Made by a program: the position numbers and the translations under genes
Part shown: one piece after another, positions 49,974 through 58,328 of the stretch
Numbering within the stretch: the stretch's first letter is position 1
How the letters are laid out: each line of letters starts with the position of its first letter
Notes under the pieces: generated by a model
Told to the model about the DNA's origin: nothing
Databases searched by the model: none
The model's input: only the letters and a program-made list of their open reading frames with translations
NCBI GenBank assembly: GCA_026399025.1
Contig: JAPLRU010000038.1
Coordinates: forward strand, 30,362-94,361
Direction: 5' to 3'
Length of the DNA stretch: 64,000 nucleotides
From: Methylobacter sp.
GTDB lineage: Bacteria; Pseudomonadota; Gammaproteobacteria; Methylococcales; Methylomonadaceae

Positions 49974-50366
49974 TTAATGGGATTTACGGTCGATTTCTTG
50001 GCGCAGCACACGATTATCGTCCTGCAAGGCTGTCGCCGCTTTCTGCGCTTTAATTGAACGCGCCGTCGCGGCCGCCAGTCTGGCGTCGACTTGCGCCTGC
50101 TCGGCCAGTTGCCGGGCGAGCGTATAATTGCCATCGGCCATGGCCCGCTCGGCGGCATCCATCTTCTCCAGCGCGGACTTGAGCGGCAGCGGCGCAAATT
50201 CATTGCTCCCGGCGCTCGCTGCATTGCTGATCGCAACCTTGCTAACGGCCATCTGCTCAATAGGCGCCGGAATGCTTGCGCAAGCCGTTATAACGATGCT
50301 AGCGGCCATGCTTACGCCAATGCCGTGCAGCCGTCGATGCGACCCGGCGCAGTCAATTTTTTTCAT
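49974..50366 (-). CDS. DUF4398 lipoprotein
   Basis: A 130-residue lipoprotein. The signal peptide (about residues 1-28) ends with the lipobox ITAC, so Cys29 is lipidated. The mature part (EFAPLPLKSALEKMDAAERA, YTLARQLAEQAQVDARLAAA) is DUF4398 and then a coiled-coil. No catalytic motif. DUF4398 lipoproteins are commonly encoded just before a DUF4398-OmpA protein, as here, and may form a complex with it. ATG at 50366. Upstream is a G-family repeat. Confidence 0.85.
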   Translation of the reverse strand: MKKIDCAGSHRRLHGIGVSMAASIVITACASIPAPIEQMAVSKVAISNAASAGSNEFAPLPLKSALEKMDAAERAMADGNYTLARQLAEQAQVDARLAAATARSIKAQKAATALQDDNRVLRQEIDRKSH

Positions 50367-50456
50367 GATTTTTTATCCTTTAAGTTAAACGTCGAATACA
50401 GTCGTTGCGATGGCAACAATGAACGGTTTGCGAACAACAGACCGTATGTCCATCGT

Positions 50457-50554
50457 AATTATTCACCTCCCCCTTTGAAAAAGGGGGATTGAGGGGGATT
50501 TATTTAAATAAATCTCCCCTAACCCCTCTTTTTCAAAGAGGGGGACTGAATAAC
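50457..50554. repeat. G-rich palindromic repeat, family G copy 3
   Basis: AATTATTCACCTCCCCCTTT, GAAAAAGGGGGATTGAGG, TTTATTTAAATAAA, then CTCCCCTAACCCCTCTTTTT and CAAAGAGGGGGACTGAATAA. Same orientation as the 31 kb copy and better preserved. The rest of 50367-50758 shows no gene. Confidence 0.85.
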
Positions 50555-50758
50555 TACAGTCCATCCATTGGGATGGGCGAATTACGCCCTAATGACCTGA
50601 TCAAGCGCAAAAATATTTGCTCGTTGTTTCAGGCATTAACAGACAGTTTAACCGCAGCATCGAATACCGACTGTACGCTGGCGCACGGTCGGGGAGACTT
50701 CGAAAAGAAAATATAGAGTCTACAGCTACTTATGCTCCCAGGAGCAAATGTCGCGATA

Positions 50759-52144
50759 TTAGCTGTTCATGCGAATATTAATCACGGGATCGTCACCCGT
50801 ATTTTCTTTTAAAGCGCGGATGTTGTTAATGAGCCTTTGGTCTGCAATGCAATTTTTAATATAAGGCTTGCTATCAAAATAGACGCTTGCTACGTCCATG
50901 CCGGGTTTGAGTTGTATCAATGAAATTCCCACAATCGGGCGATTCACAGCAACATTCTTTGGCTCATTAAATAGTCTGCTGTTTATCCATGATTTTTTAA
51001 ACAGCGTGTGTTCCGCGTCGGCTTCATCGCTTATGTCGAGTCCTTTATCGCTTACGTCGGCACTGTCAGGGCCATAAGCGCTGTCTTGTTCCCGCATTAA
51101 TTGACTGATTGCGCTGCTGACCGGACCCGTCGTTGAACCTTCAAGATGCGCGATATAGTCCCTAACCACAGACAGAATAGTGGTTCCCAACGGGCCTTTC
51201 ATATCGTCGAGCGAAATCAGCTCAAGGTGCTCGCGCAGACGCTCCAACGCCAACATGGCGTCGTACTCGGCCTGCAATTGCTTGTGCAGTTCGACATGGC
51301 GCATGAAGTTGCGCACCCGCGGCTTCAGCATGTCGGGATCGATCGGTTTGGTGACGAAGTCCACCGCTCCCAACTCCAAGCCTTTGAGGCGGATGTCATC
51401 GCCGGTCATTGCGGTGACGAAAATCACCGGGATGTTCTCCGAAAGCGGATGCTCCCGCATACGCCGGGCCATTTCGAAGCCGTCCATGCCGGGCATCATA
51501 ATGTCGAGCAGCACCAGATCGGGCGGATTATCCGATTGACAGATAGCCAGCGCTTTTTCAGCGGCTTGGGCGATACGTACACGGTATTCGTCTTTGAACA
51601 GGTCCGACAACAGCATCAGGTTATCCGCTATGTCGTCGACGATCAGAATGGTCGGGCGCACCGGTTCCCGTACCGCGTGGGCGATTGGCTTGACCACGCG
51701 CGGTTCCGCCTGAATCCCGCTCTTTGGCGCTTGCGCCGCGCGCACCGGCGAATTTGACCGAGTCCGTAACGCCAGCGCTTTTTCAACCCGCACCGCCAGA
51801 TGGCTTGCGGTATAAGGATTGACCAGCAGATCGCTGACGCCGTTGGCTATGGCTTCCTTAATGCGCTGACGCTCGGCTTCGTAGACAATCATGATAAAAG
51901 GCAGACGCGACAGTTTTTCATCGGCCCGTACCGCCTTGAGCAACTCGAGCCCGGTCATGTCCGGCATATTCCAGCCGGACAGCACGATATCCACCCGCTG
52001 ATTTTGCAGAATGCGCAAAGCCTTGTCGCCGTTGTTGGCGGTCAAGACATTATTCGCGCCTATCGAGCGCAATTGGCTTGAGGTGATATGGCGCACCGAC
52101 TCAAGTTCATTGACGATGAGCAATACGGTGTGCTTGTCGATCAT
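50759..52144 (-). CDS. Two-receiver response regulator with a dead first receiver
   Basis: 461 residues. Receiver 1 (about 6-125) has the CheY-like frame DIVLSGWNMPDMTG, where the phospho-acceptor Asp is Gly, and LVNPYT, where the conserved Lys is Asn: it cannot be phosphorylated in the normal way. Receiver 2 (about 163-285) is intact (ILIVDDIADN, LVLLDIMMPGMDGF, FVTKPI). After a short helix (HKQLQAEYDAMLALERLREH) the segment LISLDDMKGPLGTTI looks like a HisKA dimerisation motif with Asp in place of the phospho-His. The last 110 residues are not recognised. There is no DNA-binding domain. It follows the HD-GYP regulator gene by 22 bases. Confidence 0.85.
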   Translation of the reverse strand: MIDKHTVLLIVNELESVRHITSSQLRSIGANNVLTANNGDKALRILQNQRVDIVLSGWNMPDMTGLELLKAVRADEKLSRLPFIMIVYEAERQRIKEAIANGVSDLLVNPYTASHLAVRVEKALALRTRSNSPVRAAQAPKSGIQAEPRVVKPIAHAVREPVRPTILIVDDIADNLMLLSDLFKDEYRVRIAQAAEKALAICQSDNPPDLVLLDIMMPGMDGFEMARRMREHPLSENIPVIFVTAMTGDDIRLKGLELGAVDFVTKPIDPDMLKPRVRNFMRHVELHKQLQAEYDAMLALERLREHLELISLDDMKGPLGTTILSVVRDYIAHLEGSTTGPVSSAISQLMREQDSAYGPDSADVSDKGLDISDEADAEHTLFKKSWINSRLFNEPKNVAVNRPIVGISLIQLKPGMDVASVYFDSKPYIKNCIADQRLINNIRALKENTGDDPVINIRMNS

Positions 52145-52166
52145 CCGATGTCCTGTGTTTCAGCTG

Positions 52167-53318
52167 TTATAAGGCCTCGGCTTGCGCCAGATAATCTTTT
52201 TTCTTATCCATGTCCGCATCGGAATCGACAAAACGCAGCGCGATAGCGCGGAACTCCTCCTGAATATCGATAAAAGCGTCGAACATGTCGGCGTCGAAAT
52301 GGCTGCCCCGGCCCACGATCATGATCTGCACCGCCTTTTCGTGGGCCATGCCTTGCTTGTACACGCGACGGCTGATCAGCGCGTCGTAGACATCGGCCAC
52401 CGCCATCAGGCGCGCCGCAATCGGGATGTCGTCGCCGGCAAGACCTTGCGGATAGCCGCTGCCATCCCATTTTTCCTGATGCGAAAGAGCAATGGACTTG
52501 GCGAAGGAAAGAAACTCGACGGAGGTGCCCAATACTTTCTCGGCATGCACGATGGCGTCGTGCCCCAGCGTGGTATGGGTCTTCATGATCTCGAACTCGT
52601 GGGGTTCGAAGCGGCCCGGCTTCAGCAGGATGCGGTCGGGAATGCCTATCTTACCGATGTCGTGCAACGGCGCCGACTTGAACAGCATGTTGATGTTAAC
52701 TTCGGTCAGGAACCAGGCGAAACGCGGATGCTCGCGCAGCCGCTCGGCCAGCGCCTTGACGTAGAACTGGGTGCGGCGGATATGGTTGCCGGTGTCGGAA
52801 TCGCGGGTTTCGGCCAACGAAGCCATTGCAATAATGGTCACGTCCTGAATCGCCATCACTTCACGGGTGCGCTTGGCGACTTCGAGCTCGAGAAATTCGT
52901 TCTGGTCGCGCAGAAAATCGGCCATGGCTTTAAGCGCCAAGTGGTTTTTCACGCGCGCCATGACGATGGGCGGGCTGATCGGCTTGGTGATGTAATCGAC
53001 CGCACCGAGTTCCAAGCCTTTCTTCTCGTCCTCCACTTCAGCCTTGGCGGTCAGAAAAATCACCGGAATGTCCATGGTTTTAGGATGCCGTTTGAGCTGT
53101 CGGCACACTTCGTAGCCGTCCATGTCGGGCATCATGATGTCGAGCAGGATCAGATCGGGCGGCGAGTCGGACAACGAAATCTTCAGTGCTTTTTCACCGT
53201 TATTGGCAATTTTCACCTTGTAGTCGCCTTTGAGCAGATTGCTCATCAGGCTTAGATTGTCAGGCGTGTCGTCGACCACCAATATCGTGGCTTTTTCGGC
53301 TAAATTGAGTCGGTCCAT
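52167..53318 (-). CDS. Response regulator with HD-GYP domain
   Basis: 383 residues: receiver (about 10-130; ILVVDDTPDNLS, LILLDIMMPDMDGYEV, YITKPI), a coiled linker, and an HD-GYP domain (about 165-350) with APLHDIGKIGIPD and the HQEKWDGSGYPQGL signature. HD-GYP proteins cleave cyclic di-GMP to pGpG or GMP, so this is a phosphorylation-controlled phosphodiesterase. Metal ligands His, Asp and the GYP turn are all present. Likely the first gene of a two-gene unit with the double-receiver protein. The long plus-strand frame across it is a shadow of its codon bias. Confidence 0.94.
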   Translation of the reverse strand: MDRLNLAEKATILVVDDTPDNLSLMSNLLKGDYKVKIANNGEKALKISLSDSPPDLILLDIMMPDMDGYEVCRQLKRHPKTMDIPVIFLTAKAEVEDEKKGLELGAVDYITKPISPPIVMARVKNHLALKAMADFLRDQNEFLELEVAKRTREVMAIQDVTIIAMASLAETRDSDTGNHIRRTQFYVKALAERLREHPRFAWFLTEVNINMLFKSAPLHDIGKIGIPDRILLKPGRFEPHEFEIMKTHTTLGHDAIVHAEKVLGTSVEFLSFAKSIALSHQEKWDGSGYPQGLAGDDIPIAARLMAVADVYDALISRRVYKQGMAHEKAVQIMIVGRGSHFDADMFDAFIDIQEEFRAIALRFVDSDADMDKKKDYLAQAEAL

Positions 53319-53392
53319 TAGAGTTCCTTGTCAGGCATACGATGAAAAATGCGGAAATTTAAAAAGTTCGCGCTTGTTCCTAAGTTGCGCGA

Positions 53393-53643
53393 GTTCCCAA
53401 GCTCCAGAGACTGTGAAAGTATTATCAAAATGAGTTTAAAAACCTATTCACCACGAAGACACGAAGATCACGAAGGAAAAATAATTGTTTAAACTCAATG
53501 TATTGAAAGCTTCGTGTCCTCGGCAACTGCTCCTGCGTTGCTCTACCTCCTGCATCCGTGCAGTCCTTCGTGCCTTCGTGGTGAATGCTTTTGCTTTTGT
53601 TCTAAAACGAATACTTTCGCAGTATCTCCAGCTTGGGAGTTCA
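53393..53643. repeat. MITE-like element, family M copy 3, with a 43-base insert
   Basis: Ends GTTCCCAAGCTCCAGAGACTG and its near-complement CAGTATCTCCAGCTTGGGAG. Inner arms TTCACCACGAAGACACGAAG and TCGTGCCTTCGTGGTGAA. At 53521-53563 a 43-base block (CGGCAACTGCTCCTGCGTTG to GCATCCGTGCAG) interrupts the right arm between two TCCT (53517-53520, 53564-53567). The 23 kb copy lacks the block. Confidence 0.85.
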
Positions 53644-53713
53644 GTGTAGGAAGCTCCAGCTTCCCGCCTGTCTTTTAACTTAATGGCAGTGATGCAGGAG
53701 TGTGGAAACTATA

Positions 53714-53812
53714 AAATAAGCCGGTCAGCGTCTTAGCGCAGGTTCGGCGTTTCCGGCATTTCGAGGCTTGGGAGCGCCGGTTGGCTATCGCGCGGGACTT
53801 ATTGCGGCCTAC
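53714..53812. repeat. Palindromic repeat, family W copy 2
   Basis: AAAATAAGCCGGTCAGCG, TTTCCGGCATTTCGAGGCTT, GGGAGCGCCGG and ACTTATTGCGGCCTACG match the 22966-23084 copy in order. Similarity continues downstream (AACAGACTCGTGCATAACGA against AACAAACTTGTGTATAAAGA), so the repeat unit is longer than its palindrome. The following 200 bases to 54028 hold no recognised gene. Confidence 0.75.
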
Positions 53813-54028
53813 GTCCTGCTTTAAACAGACTCGTGCATAACGATGAGCGCCGGAGCATGGCAATTATTCGGACTATCCCGGTTGGTGGGGTATTTATTGC
53901 GGATTTCGCTAACACATTGAAAACAAAATATTTTTATGTTTATGATGAGCTTGTTGTCATTCCGGCTATATCGCTTCGGCGCATTTCCCGTGCTTCATGA
54001 GCCAAGCGTGACTTATGACGCATCCCCT

Positions 54029-54592
54029 TCAATTAAACTCCGGTGAGAATTTATTCGCTCTCAAAAAATCACGATTTGCCGCTCCGCGCACCAGTCTAAC
54101 AGCATAACTTCCGCTCTCGCCGTAATTGCCGCTATAACCGTAGCCGTTATCGAAGCTTACGATCCACGCGTAGCCGGTGTAACCGGGGTAGGGTGACGAC
54201 GACCAAAACCGGTCGCTGCCTGCATTGGGAAACGCGGTTAGATTGATGGTCGGCTCATTGCAACTATTTTCAATGATCGATTGCAATTCTTGTCGATTAG
54301 GCAAACGCCAGTCATTTAAGCCGGCAAATACGGCGTTTTCGGCGCTTTGCTGTGCGTCTTGCCAATGATAACTTTGCCCGGAACCGGTGCAGGTGGTCTT
54401 ATTCCATGTTTGCCCCAAGGCGCAACGCATCCATGTTAAACCGGTTTCTTTATCAAGCACCACGCCATTCGCGCTCATACTGTAACGTCTGTCTGGAGCA
54501 TCGGCGATAACATTGTCGTTACAAATTTGGGCAAAACTTAAATCCGCATGGAGCAAGAGACAACAATAGAGAGCCAGCTTAAATGATTTCAT
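54029..54592 (-). CDS. Secreted DUF1566 (Lcl C-terminal-like) protein
   Basis: 187 residues from ATG 54592, which has GGAGG eight bases upstream. A signal peptide ends at SFAQ (about residue 21). The DUF1566 domain follows: VVLDKETGLTWMRCALG, YHWQDAQQSAENAVFAGLND, WRLPNRQELQSIIENSC, DRFWSSSPYPGYTGYAWIVS and YAVRLVRG. The fold is a C-type-lectin-like surface domain whose function in most bacteria is not known. The Cys pairs in CALGQTWNKTTC suggest disulphides. It is followed upstream by family X repeats, and lies next to the RTX pair on the same strand, possibly as part of a surface-protein region. Confidence 0.85.
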   Translation of the reverse strand: MKSFKLALYCCLLLHADLSFAQICNDNVIADAPDRRYSMSANGVVLDKETGLTWMRCALGQTWNKTTCTGSGQSYHWQDAQQSAENAVFAGLNDWRLPNRQELQSIIENSCNEPTINLTAFPNAGSDRFWSSSPYPGYTGYAWIVSFDNGYGYSGNYGESGSYAVRLVRGAANRDFLRANKFSPEFN

Positions 54593-54673
54593 AAAATATC
54601 CTCCACAGGACAGCAAGCGTTAAAAGCTGAATTCGCATCATTGCCACGTTCTGCATTACAGCCGTTAAATTAA

Positions 54674-54772
54674 GGAAGATGCATGATTTAACCTGAGCAA
54701 GTTTGCATTTAATAATGCTCGACTCTGATGGAGCCGGGATTTCACCTTGCTCAACTTATTTCATGCACGTTA
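54674..54772. repeat. Palindromic repeat, family X copy 3
   Basis: GGAAGATGCATGATTTAACC and ACTTATTTCATGCACGTTAC are inverted outer ends; the middle differs from the other copies. Diverged. Confidence 0.6.
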
Positions 54773-54840
54773 CTAAAACATCCGGTTTAAAACCGGCTTT
54801 GAACAGGATTAGGATGACAAAGCTCGTTTAGGCTTGTTTC

Positions 54841-54867
54841 AGCCCGCACCTGCATCAGGTGCGGGCT
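54841..54867. terminator. Perfect hairpin downstream of the first RTX gene
   Basis: AGCCCGCACCTG (54841-54852) pairs exactly with CAGGTGCGGGCT (54856-54867) over a 3-base loop. It lies about 150 bases past the RTX1 stop. There is no strong T run on the minus strand, so terminator function is likely but not clean. Confidence 0.5.
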
Positions 54868-54871
54868 TTAA

Positions 54872-54982
54872 GGAACGAGAATGAAATAAAGTCGAAGCAG
54901 GAGTGCAAGCTTTGCTTGCGTATGCAGGCGAAGCCTGCACTCCGCTATTGGCAATTTGCCTAAATTATTCCATGCTCATTCC
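54872..54982. repeat. Nested palindromic repeat, family X copy 4
   Basis: GGAACGAGAATGAAATAAAG and AATTATTCCATGCTCATTCC as outer ends; inside, the B module GGAGTGCAAGCTTTGCTTGC to GGCGAAGCCTGCACTCC. Reverse complement of the 38658-38787 design. Confidence 0.85.
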
Positions 54983-55014
54983 TAAGTCGCTTTACCAACT
55001 TCGGGTTCTATAAC

Positions 55015-56268
55015 TTAAACGACTGCAAAATCCAGGTCGGTCAAGTTTAAATGTGCGCCGATGACAGCGATTTCAATAGCCGCGCCTGCGCCGTTACCGT
55101 CAACATCGTAAGATAAGTGACCATTGCCGCTGTTGTAAATCAAGTAATCGTTAGCATCAGTCGCAGCGGTGCCTATTACAAAATTATCGGCGCTAATCGT
55201 TGAGATAGAATTAAAAGTTAAATGGCTAATATCGAACGTGTCATTAGCGACTGAAAAATCGCTAATGGTGTCAATGCCGACCTTTGAATCCAGCACAAAG
55301 TGATCTTGTCCGGCGCCGCCGTGGAGCTTGTCATTGCCCGCACCACCGCTAATCACGTCGTTGCCTATACCGCCGTTAAGCTGATCGCTACCCGCGCCGC
55401 CGCTAATAAAATCATTGCCCGCACCGCCATTGATCTTGTCATTACCGGCGCCGCCGAGAAGATGATCGTTACCCATGCCGCCATTAACTTTGTCATCGCC
55501 TTTACCGGCGTTAATGGTATAGCTGCCGCTGGACTCACTGGTGGAAATGACATCGTTGCCGCCTTTGGTGGCAATGGCATTTTCCGGCGCCGTTGACGAA
55601 GCGGTTATAACATGAGCGCCCGCGCCTGTGGTAATGGTCTGCATCCCCGTTGTGTGCGCTACTACGTTGACCAGATTGATACCGGTAATGGTTTGCGCAC
55701 CGTCACCGGATGTTGCCGTCACTGAGTGCAGATTGACACCGGAAATAATCTGCGCACCGTGAGTCGATGTTGCCGTCACGTCGGTAAGACCGGGACCGGT
55801 GATTGTTTGCGCGCCTGCTGTGGATGTTGCTGTTACGGTGGTCGCACCCGATCCGGCTGAAACAGTTTGCGCACCGTCAGTCGATAACATAGTGATTGTC
55901 GTGGCCCCGGTAAACGAATCCAGTGCCAGCGTAATCGCGCCGGCATCGGCTAACGATGAGAGATCCACACCTGCGGCGGCGAATGCCGTTTGGAACTCAG
56001 CGCCTGTAGTAATGGTTTGCGCACCGGCACCGCTATGAATCACAACTTTTTCGATATTGCTAACACCACTCCAATAAGCGTCAATAGGGGTAATGGCATC
56101 AATGCGGTTAGTGTCGATATCCAGCGTATCGATGCCGGCGCCGCCGTTAATAACATCGGAAATACCGAAGGTATATCCGGTCGGACCGTCATTGTAAGTA
56201 GCGGTAAAAATATCATCGCCGGAAGTTCCGGTTAAGTTGTCGGTGCCGGTCGTCAGTATTTTGTTCAT
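55015..56268 (-). CDS. RTX/bluetail putative surface protein, paralogue 1
   Basis: 417 residues from ATG 56268 (GGAG upstream). No N-terminal signal peptide, as in type I secretion. The start NKILTTGTDNLTGTSGDDIF is an RTX-like cap. About residues 145-245 contain five 19-20-residue repeats of the form xxGAQTITGxxLxxVTATS. Six nonapeptide calcium repeats follow (GGMGNDHLL, GGAGNDKIN, GGAGNDFIS, GGAGSDQLN, GGIGNDVIS, GGAGNDKLH). The end ISADNFVIGTAATDANDYLI and LSYDVDGNGAGAAIEIAVIG matches what is called a bluetail domain, closing with LTDLDFAVV. It is probably exported and calcium-folded. No type I secretion genes are present here. Close paralogue of the next gene. Confidence 0.88.
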   Translation of the reverse strand: MNKILTTGTDNLTGTSGDDIFTATYNDGPTGYTFGISDVINGGAGIDTLDIDTNRIDAITPIDAYWSGVSNIEKVVIHSGAGAQTITTGAEFQTAFAAAGVDLSSLADAGAITLALDSFTGATTITMLSTDGAQTVSAGSGATTVTATSTAGAQTITGPGLTDVTATSTHGAQIISGVNLHSVTATSGDGAQTITGINLVNVVAHTTGMQTITTGAGAHVITASSTAPENAIATKGGNDVISTSESSGSYTINAGKGDDKVNGGMGNDHLLGGAGNDKINGGAGNDFISGGAGSDQLNGGIGNDVISGGAGNDKLHGGAGQDHFVLDSKVGIDTISDFSVANDTFDISHLTFNSISTISADNFVIGTAATDANDYLIYNSGNGHLSYDVDGNGAGAAIEIAVIGAHLNLTDLDFAVV

Positions 56269-56406
56269 GCGTTTAACTCCAATAGTGTGAAATGCTATCT
56301 CTAGCGATTTTGCATCGAGAACTTCCAATCAACTGCATGAAACCCCAAGCGCGTGATCGATTATCCCCTGTTTGAAAAAACGCTCTGTACGCCAACGCAC
56401 ACTTCT
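56269..56406 (-). repeat. Leader region shared by both RTX genes, copy 1
   Basis: About 138 bases upstream of RTX1 are nearly the same as 58023-58159 upstream of RTX2 (shared TAGCGATTTTGCATCGAGAA, GCATGAAACCCCAAGCGCGT and GAAAAAACGCTCTGTACG). The duplication therefore included the 5' control region. I cannot fix a promoter within it. Confidence 0.85.
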
Positions 56407-56551
56407 AAGCGGGTTGTTTGTTGAAGGCTGGGCTTGATATTAAAGGGGGAGCGGAAGTCTGTAGATAGCGTGATAACTCGCCTTAACTTTAATCATCTGG
56501 GTGCGGATGGTATAGATGCCGTCGTTGATCAAGCACCATTAATTCAGGCAT

Positions 56552-56595
56552 CCGGAGTGCAGGCTTCGCCTGCTTGCAGGCAAAGCCTGCACTCC
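56552..56595. repeat. Isolated B module of the family X repeats
   Basis: CCGGAGTGCAGGCTTCGCCT followed by AGGCAAAGCCTGCACTCC. The same inner hairpin as in family X copies 1 and 4, here without the outer ends. Confidence 0.75.
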
Positions 56596-56673
56596 AACTT
56601 GCTTTGAATTGAATTTGTAGCGGTCATGTTGCACAATCAATTCAGAGCTCTATATGTTCTACGGGATTCCCAA

Positions 56674-56709
56674 GCGAAAAAAAAGGGTTAAGCAGTTGCT
56701 TAACCCTTT
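56674..56709 (-). terminator. Intrinsic terminator of the second RTX gene
   Basis: AAAGGGTTAAGC (56682-56693) pairs exactly with GCTTAACCCTTT (56698-56709). On the minus strand a run of T follows (A run at 56677-56685). It lies 87 bases past the RTX2 stop, so the two RTX genes are separate transcription units. Confidence 0.85.
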
Positions 56710-56795
56710 TCTTTTTATATCACTCCATCCCGATGAGACTGTCGTCCGTTAACAACAGCTCATTAAAATAACAGCGAATACCGTCAAACGGATGA

Positions 56796-58022
56796 CTACA
56801 TGACAGAGAAGTCTAAGCTGGTCAATCCTAAGTGCGCGCCAAGGATAGCAATGTCTACAGCGGCGCCGGCGCCGTTACCGTCAACATCGTACTGCAAGTG
56901 ACCGTTATTGCTGTTGTAAACCAAATAGTCATTAGCATCGGCGGCGGCAGTACCGATCACGAAATTATCGGCGGTGATAGTCGATAGCGAATTAAACACC
57001 AAATGATTAATGCCTATCGTGTCATCGGCTACCGAAAAGCCGTTAATCTTATCCACACCTACATTTGAATCTAACACAAAAGTGTCATGTCCGGCACCGC
57101 CGGTAATTTTGTCGTTGCCGGCACCGCCACTCAGTATGTCATTACCCGCTCCGCCATTAAGAATGTCATCGCCCGCGGCGCCATTGACCTTGTCATTACC
57201 CGCGCCGCCGAGAAGACGGTCATTACCCATGCCGCCATTGACTTTATCATTGCCGTTACCGGCATCAATGGTATAGCTGCCGGTAGAGTCAGTGGCGGAA
57301 ATGATATCGTTGCCGGCCTTAGTCGCAATTATGTTTTCCGGGGCGGTTGACGAAGCCGTTATAACATTTGCTCCTATACCTGTTGTAATCGTCTGCATCC
57401 CCGTTGTGTGCGCCACTACGTTGACCAAGTTTACACCGGTAATAGTTTGCGCACCGTCCTCGGATACGGCTGTCACTGAGTGAAGATTGTCACCGGAAAT
57501 AGTCTGCGCACCATGAGTCGATGTTGCTACTACTTTGGTAAGACCGGGACCGGTAATCGTTTGCGCACCGGCTGTTGATGTTGCTGATACGGTTGTTACA
57601 CCTGATCCGGATGAAACAGTCTGCGCACCGTCAGTGGACAACATGGTGATTGCCGCGGCTCCGGTAAACGAATCCATCGCCAGCGTAATAGCGCCTGCAT
57701 CGGATGTTGTACTCAGATTGACTCCTGCGGCCGCAAATGCCGCTTCAAACGCAGCACCTGTAGTAATGGTTTGTGCACCGGTACCGCTATGAACCACAAC
57801 TTTTTCAATATTGCTGGTGCCGGTCCAATAATCGTCAATCGGTGTAATGGCATCAATGTGGTTAGTGTCAATGTCCAGCGTATCGACACCGGCGCCACCG
57901 TTAAGAACATCGGAAATACCGAAGGTAAATCCCGTAGGAGAATCATTATAGGTGGCTGTGAAAATGTCAGCGCCGGAAGTACCTGTTAAGTTGTCAGTGC
58001 CTGTAGTCAATATTTTGTTCAT
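56796..58022 (-). CDS. RTX/bluetail putative surface protein, paralogue 2
   Basis: 408 residues from ATG 58022 (GGAG upstream). Very similar to paralogue 1 from end to end: same start NKILTTGTDNLTGTSGADIF, the same run of GAQTI repeats (TAGAQTITGPGLTKVVATS, THGAQTISGDNLHSVTAVS), about five calcium nonapeptides (GGMGNDRLL, GGAGNDKVN, GGAGNDILS) and a bluetail end LQYDVDGNGAGAAVDIAILG closing with SLDFSVM. One nonapeptide is degenerate (GAAGDDILN) and one repeat fewer is present. The upstream frame extensions of the two paralogues differ because of an indel, which confirms the ATG chosen. Divergent from a Crp/Fnr regulator gene, which may control it. Confidence 0.88.
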   Translation of the reverse strand: MNKILTTGTDNLTGTSGADIFTATYNDSPTGFTFGISDVLNGGAGVDTLDIDTNHIDAITPIDDYWTGTSNIEKVVVHSGTGAQTITTGAAFEAAFAAAGVNLSTTSDAGAITLAMDSFTGAAAITMLSTDGAQTVSSGSGVTTVSATSTAGAQTITGPGLTKVVATSTHGAQTISGDNLHSVTAVSEDGAQTITGVNLVNVVAHTTGMQTITTGIGANVITASSTAPENIIATKAGNDIISATDSTGSYTIDAGNGNDKVNGGMGNDRLLGGAGNDKVNGAAGDDILNGGAGNDILSGGAGNDKITGGAGHDTFVLDSNVGVDKINGFSVADDTIGINHLVFNSLSTITADNFVIGTAAADANDYLVYNSNNGHLQYDVDGNGAGAAVDIAILGAHLGLTSLDFSVM

Positions 58023-58159
58023 GCGTTTAACTCCAATAATGTGAATGCTATATCTAGCGATTTTGCATCGAGAACTTCCAATTAACTGCATGAAACCCCA
58101 AGCGCGTCATCGATTATCCGCTATTTGAAAAAACGCTCTGTACGCTAACGCACACTTCT
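58023..58159 (-). repeat. Leader region shared by both RTX genes, copy 2
   Basis: Counterpart of 56269-56406, with few substitutions and a one-base indel near the RTX start. Similarity stops at the same point (ACTTCT) in both copies. The remaining bases to 58328 hold the divergent promoter region of the Crp/Fnr gene; no operator was identified. Confidence 0.85.
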
Positions 58160-58328
58160 CCGCCGGTTATTTTTCTAGTACGGTCGGTCATTACCCGGAA
58201 GAATTGGTAGTTCCTACCTTGTGTGTTATAAAGAAGGCTGCAAGGCAGCCTTCATAGTCTCACCCATTGTCGTTCCGCTGTTTTTTTGATGTTCATCGCA
58301 TCGGTTACACGCTCCAGAGACAACAAAA

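Noticed and set aside
49067..50260. A 397-residue reading of the OmpA-family gene
   Set aside because: The first 101 codons overlap the DUF4398 lipoprotein gene in another frame; the ATG at 49957 gives a proper lipoprotein signal.
52182..53255. Plus-strand open frame of 357 codons opposite the HD-GYP regulator gene
   Set aside because: It lies entirely antisense to a clearly conserved gene, its protein shows no family motif, and its length follows from the third-position bias of the real gene.
54029..54592. DUF1566 protein as the target of a diversity-generating retroelement
   Set aside because: DUF1566 domains can be such targets, but there is no reverse transcriptase gene and no template repeat of the C-terminal region in the window.
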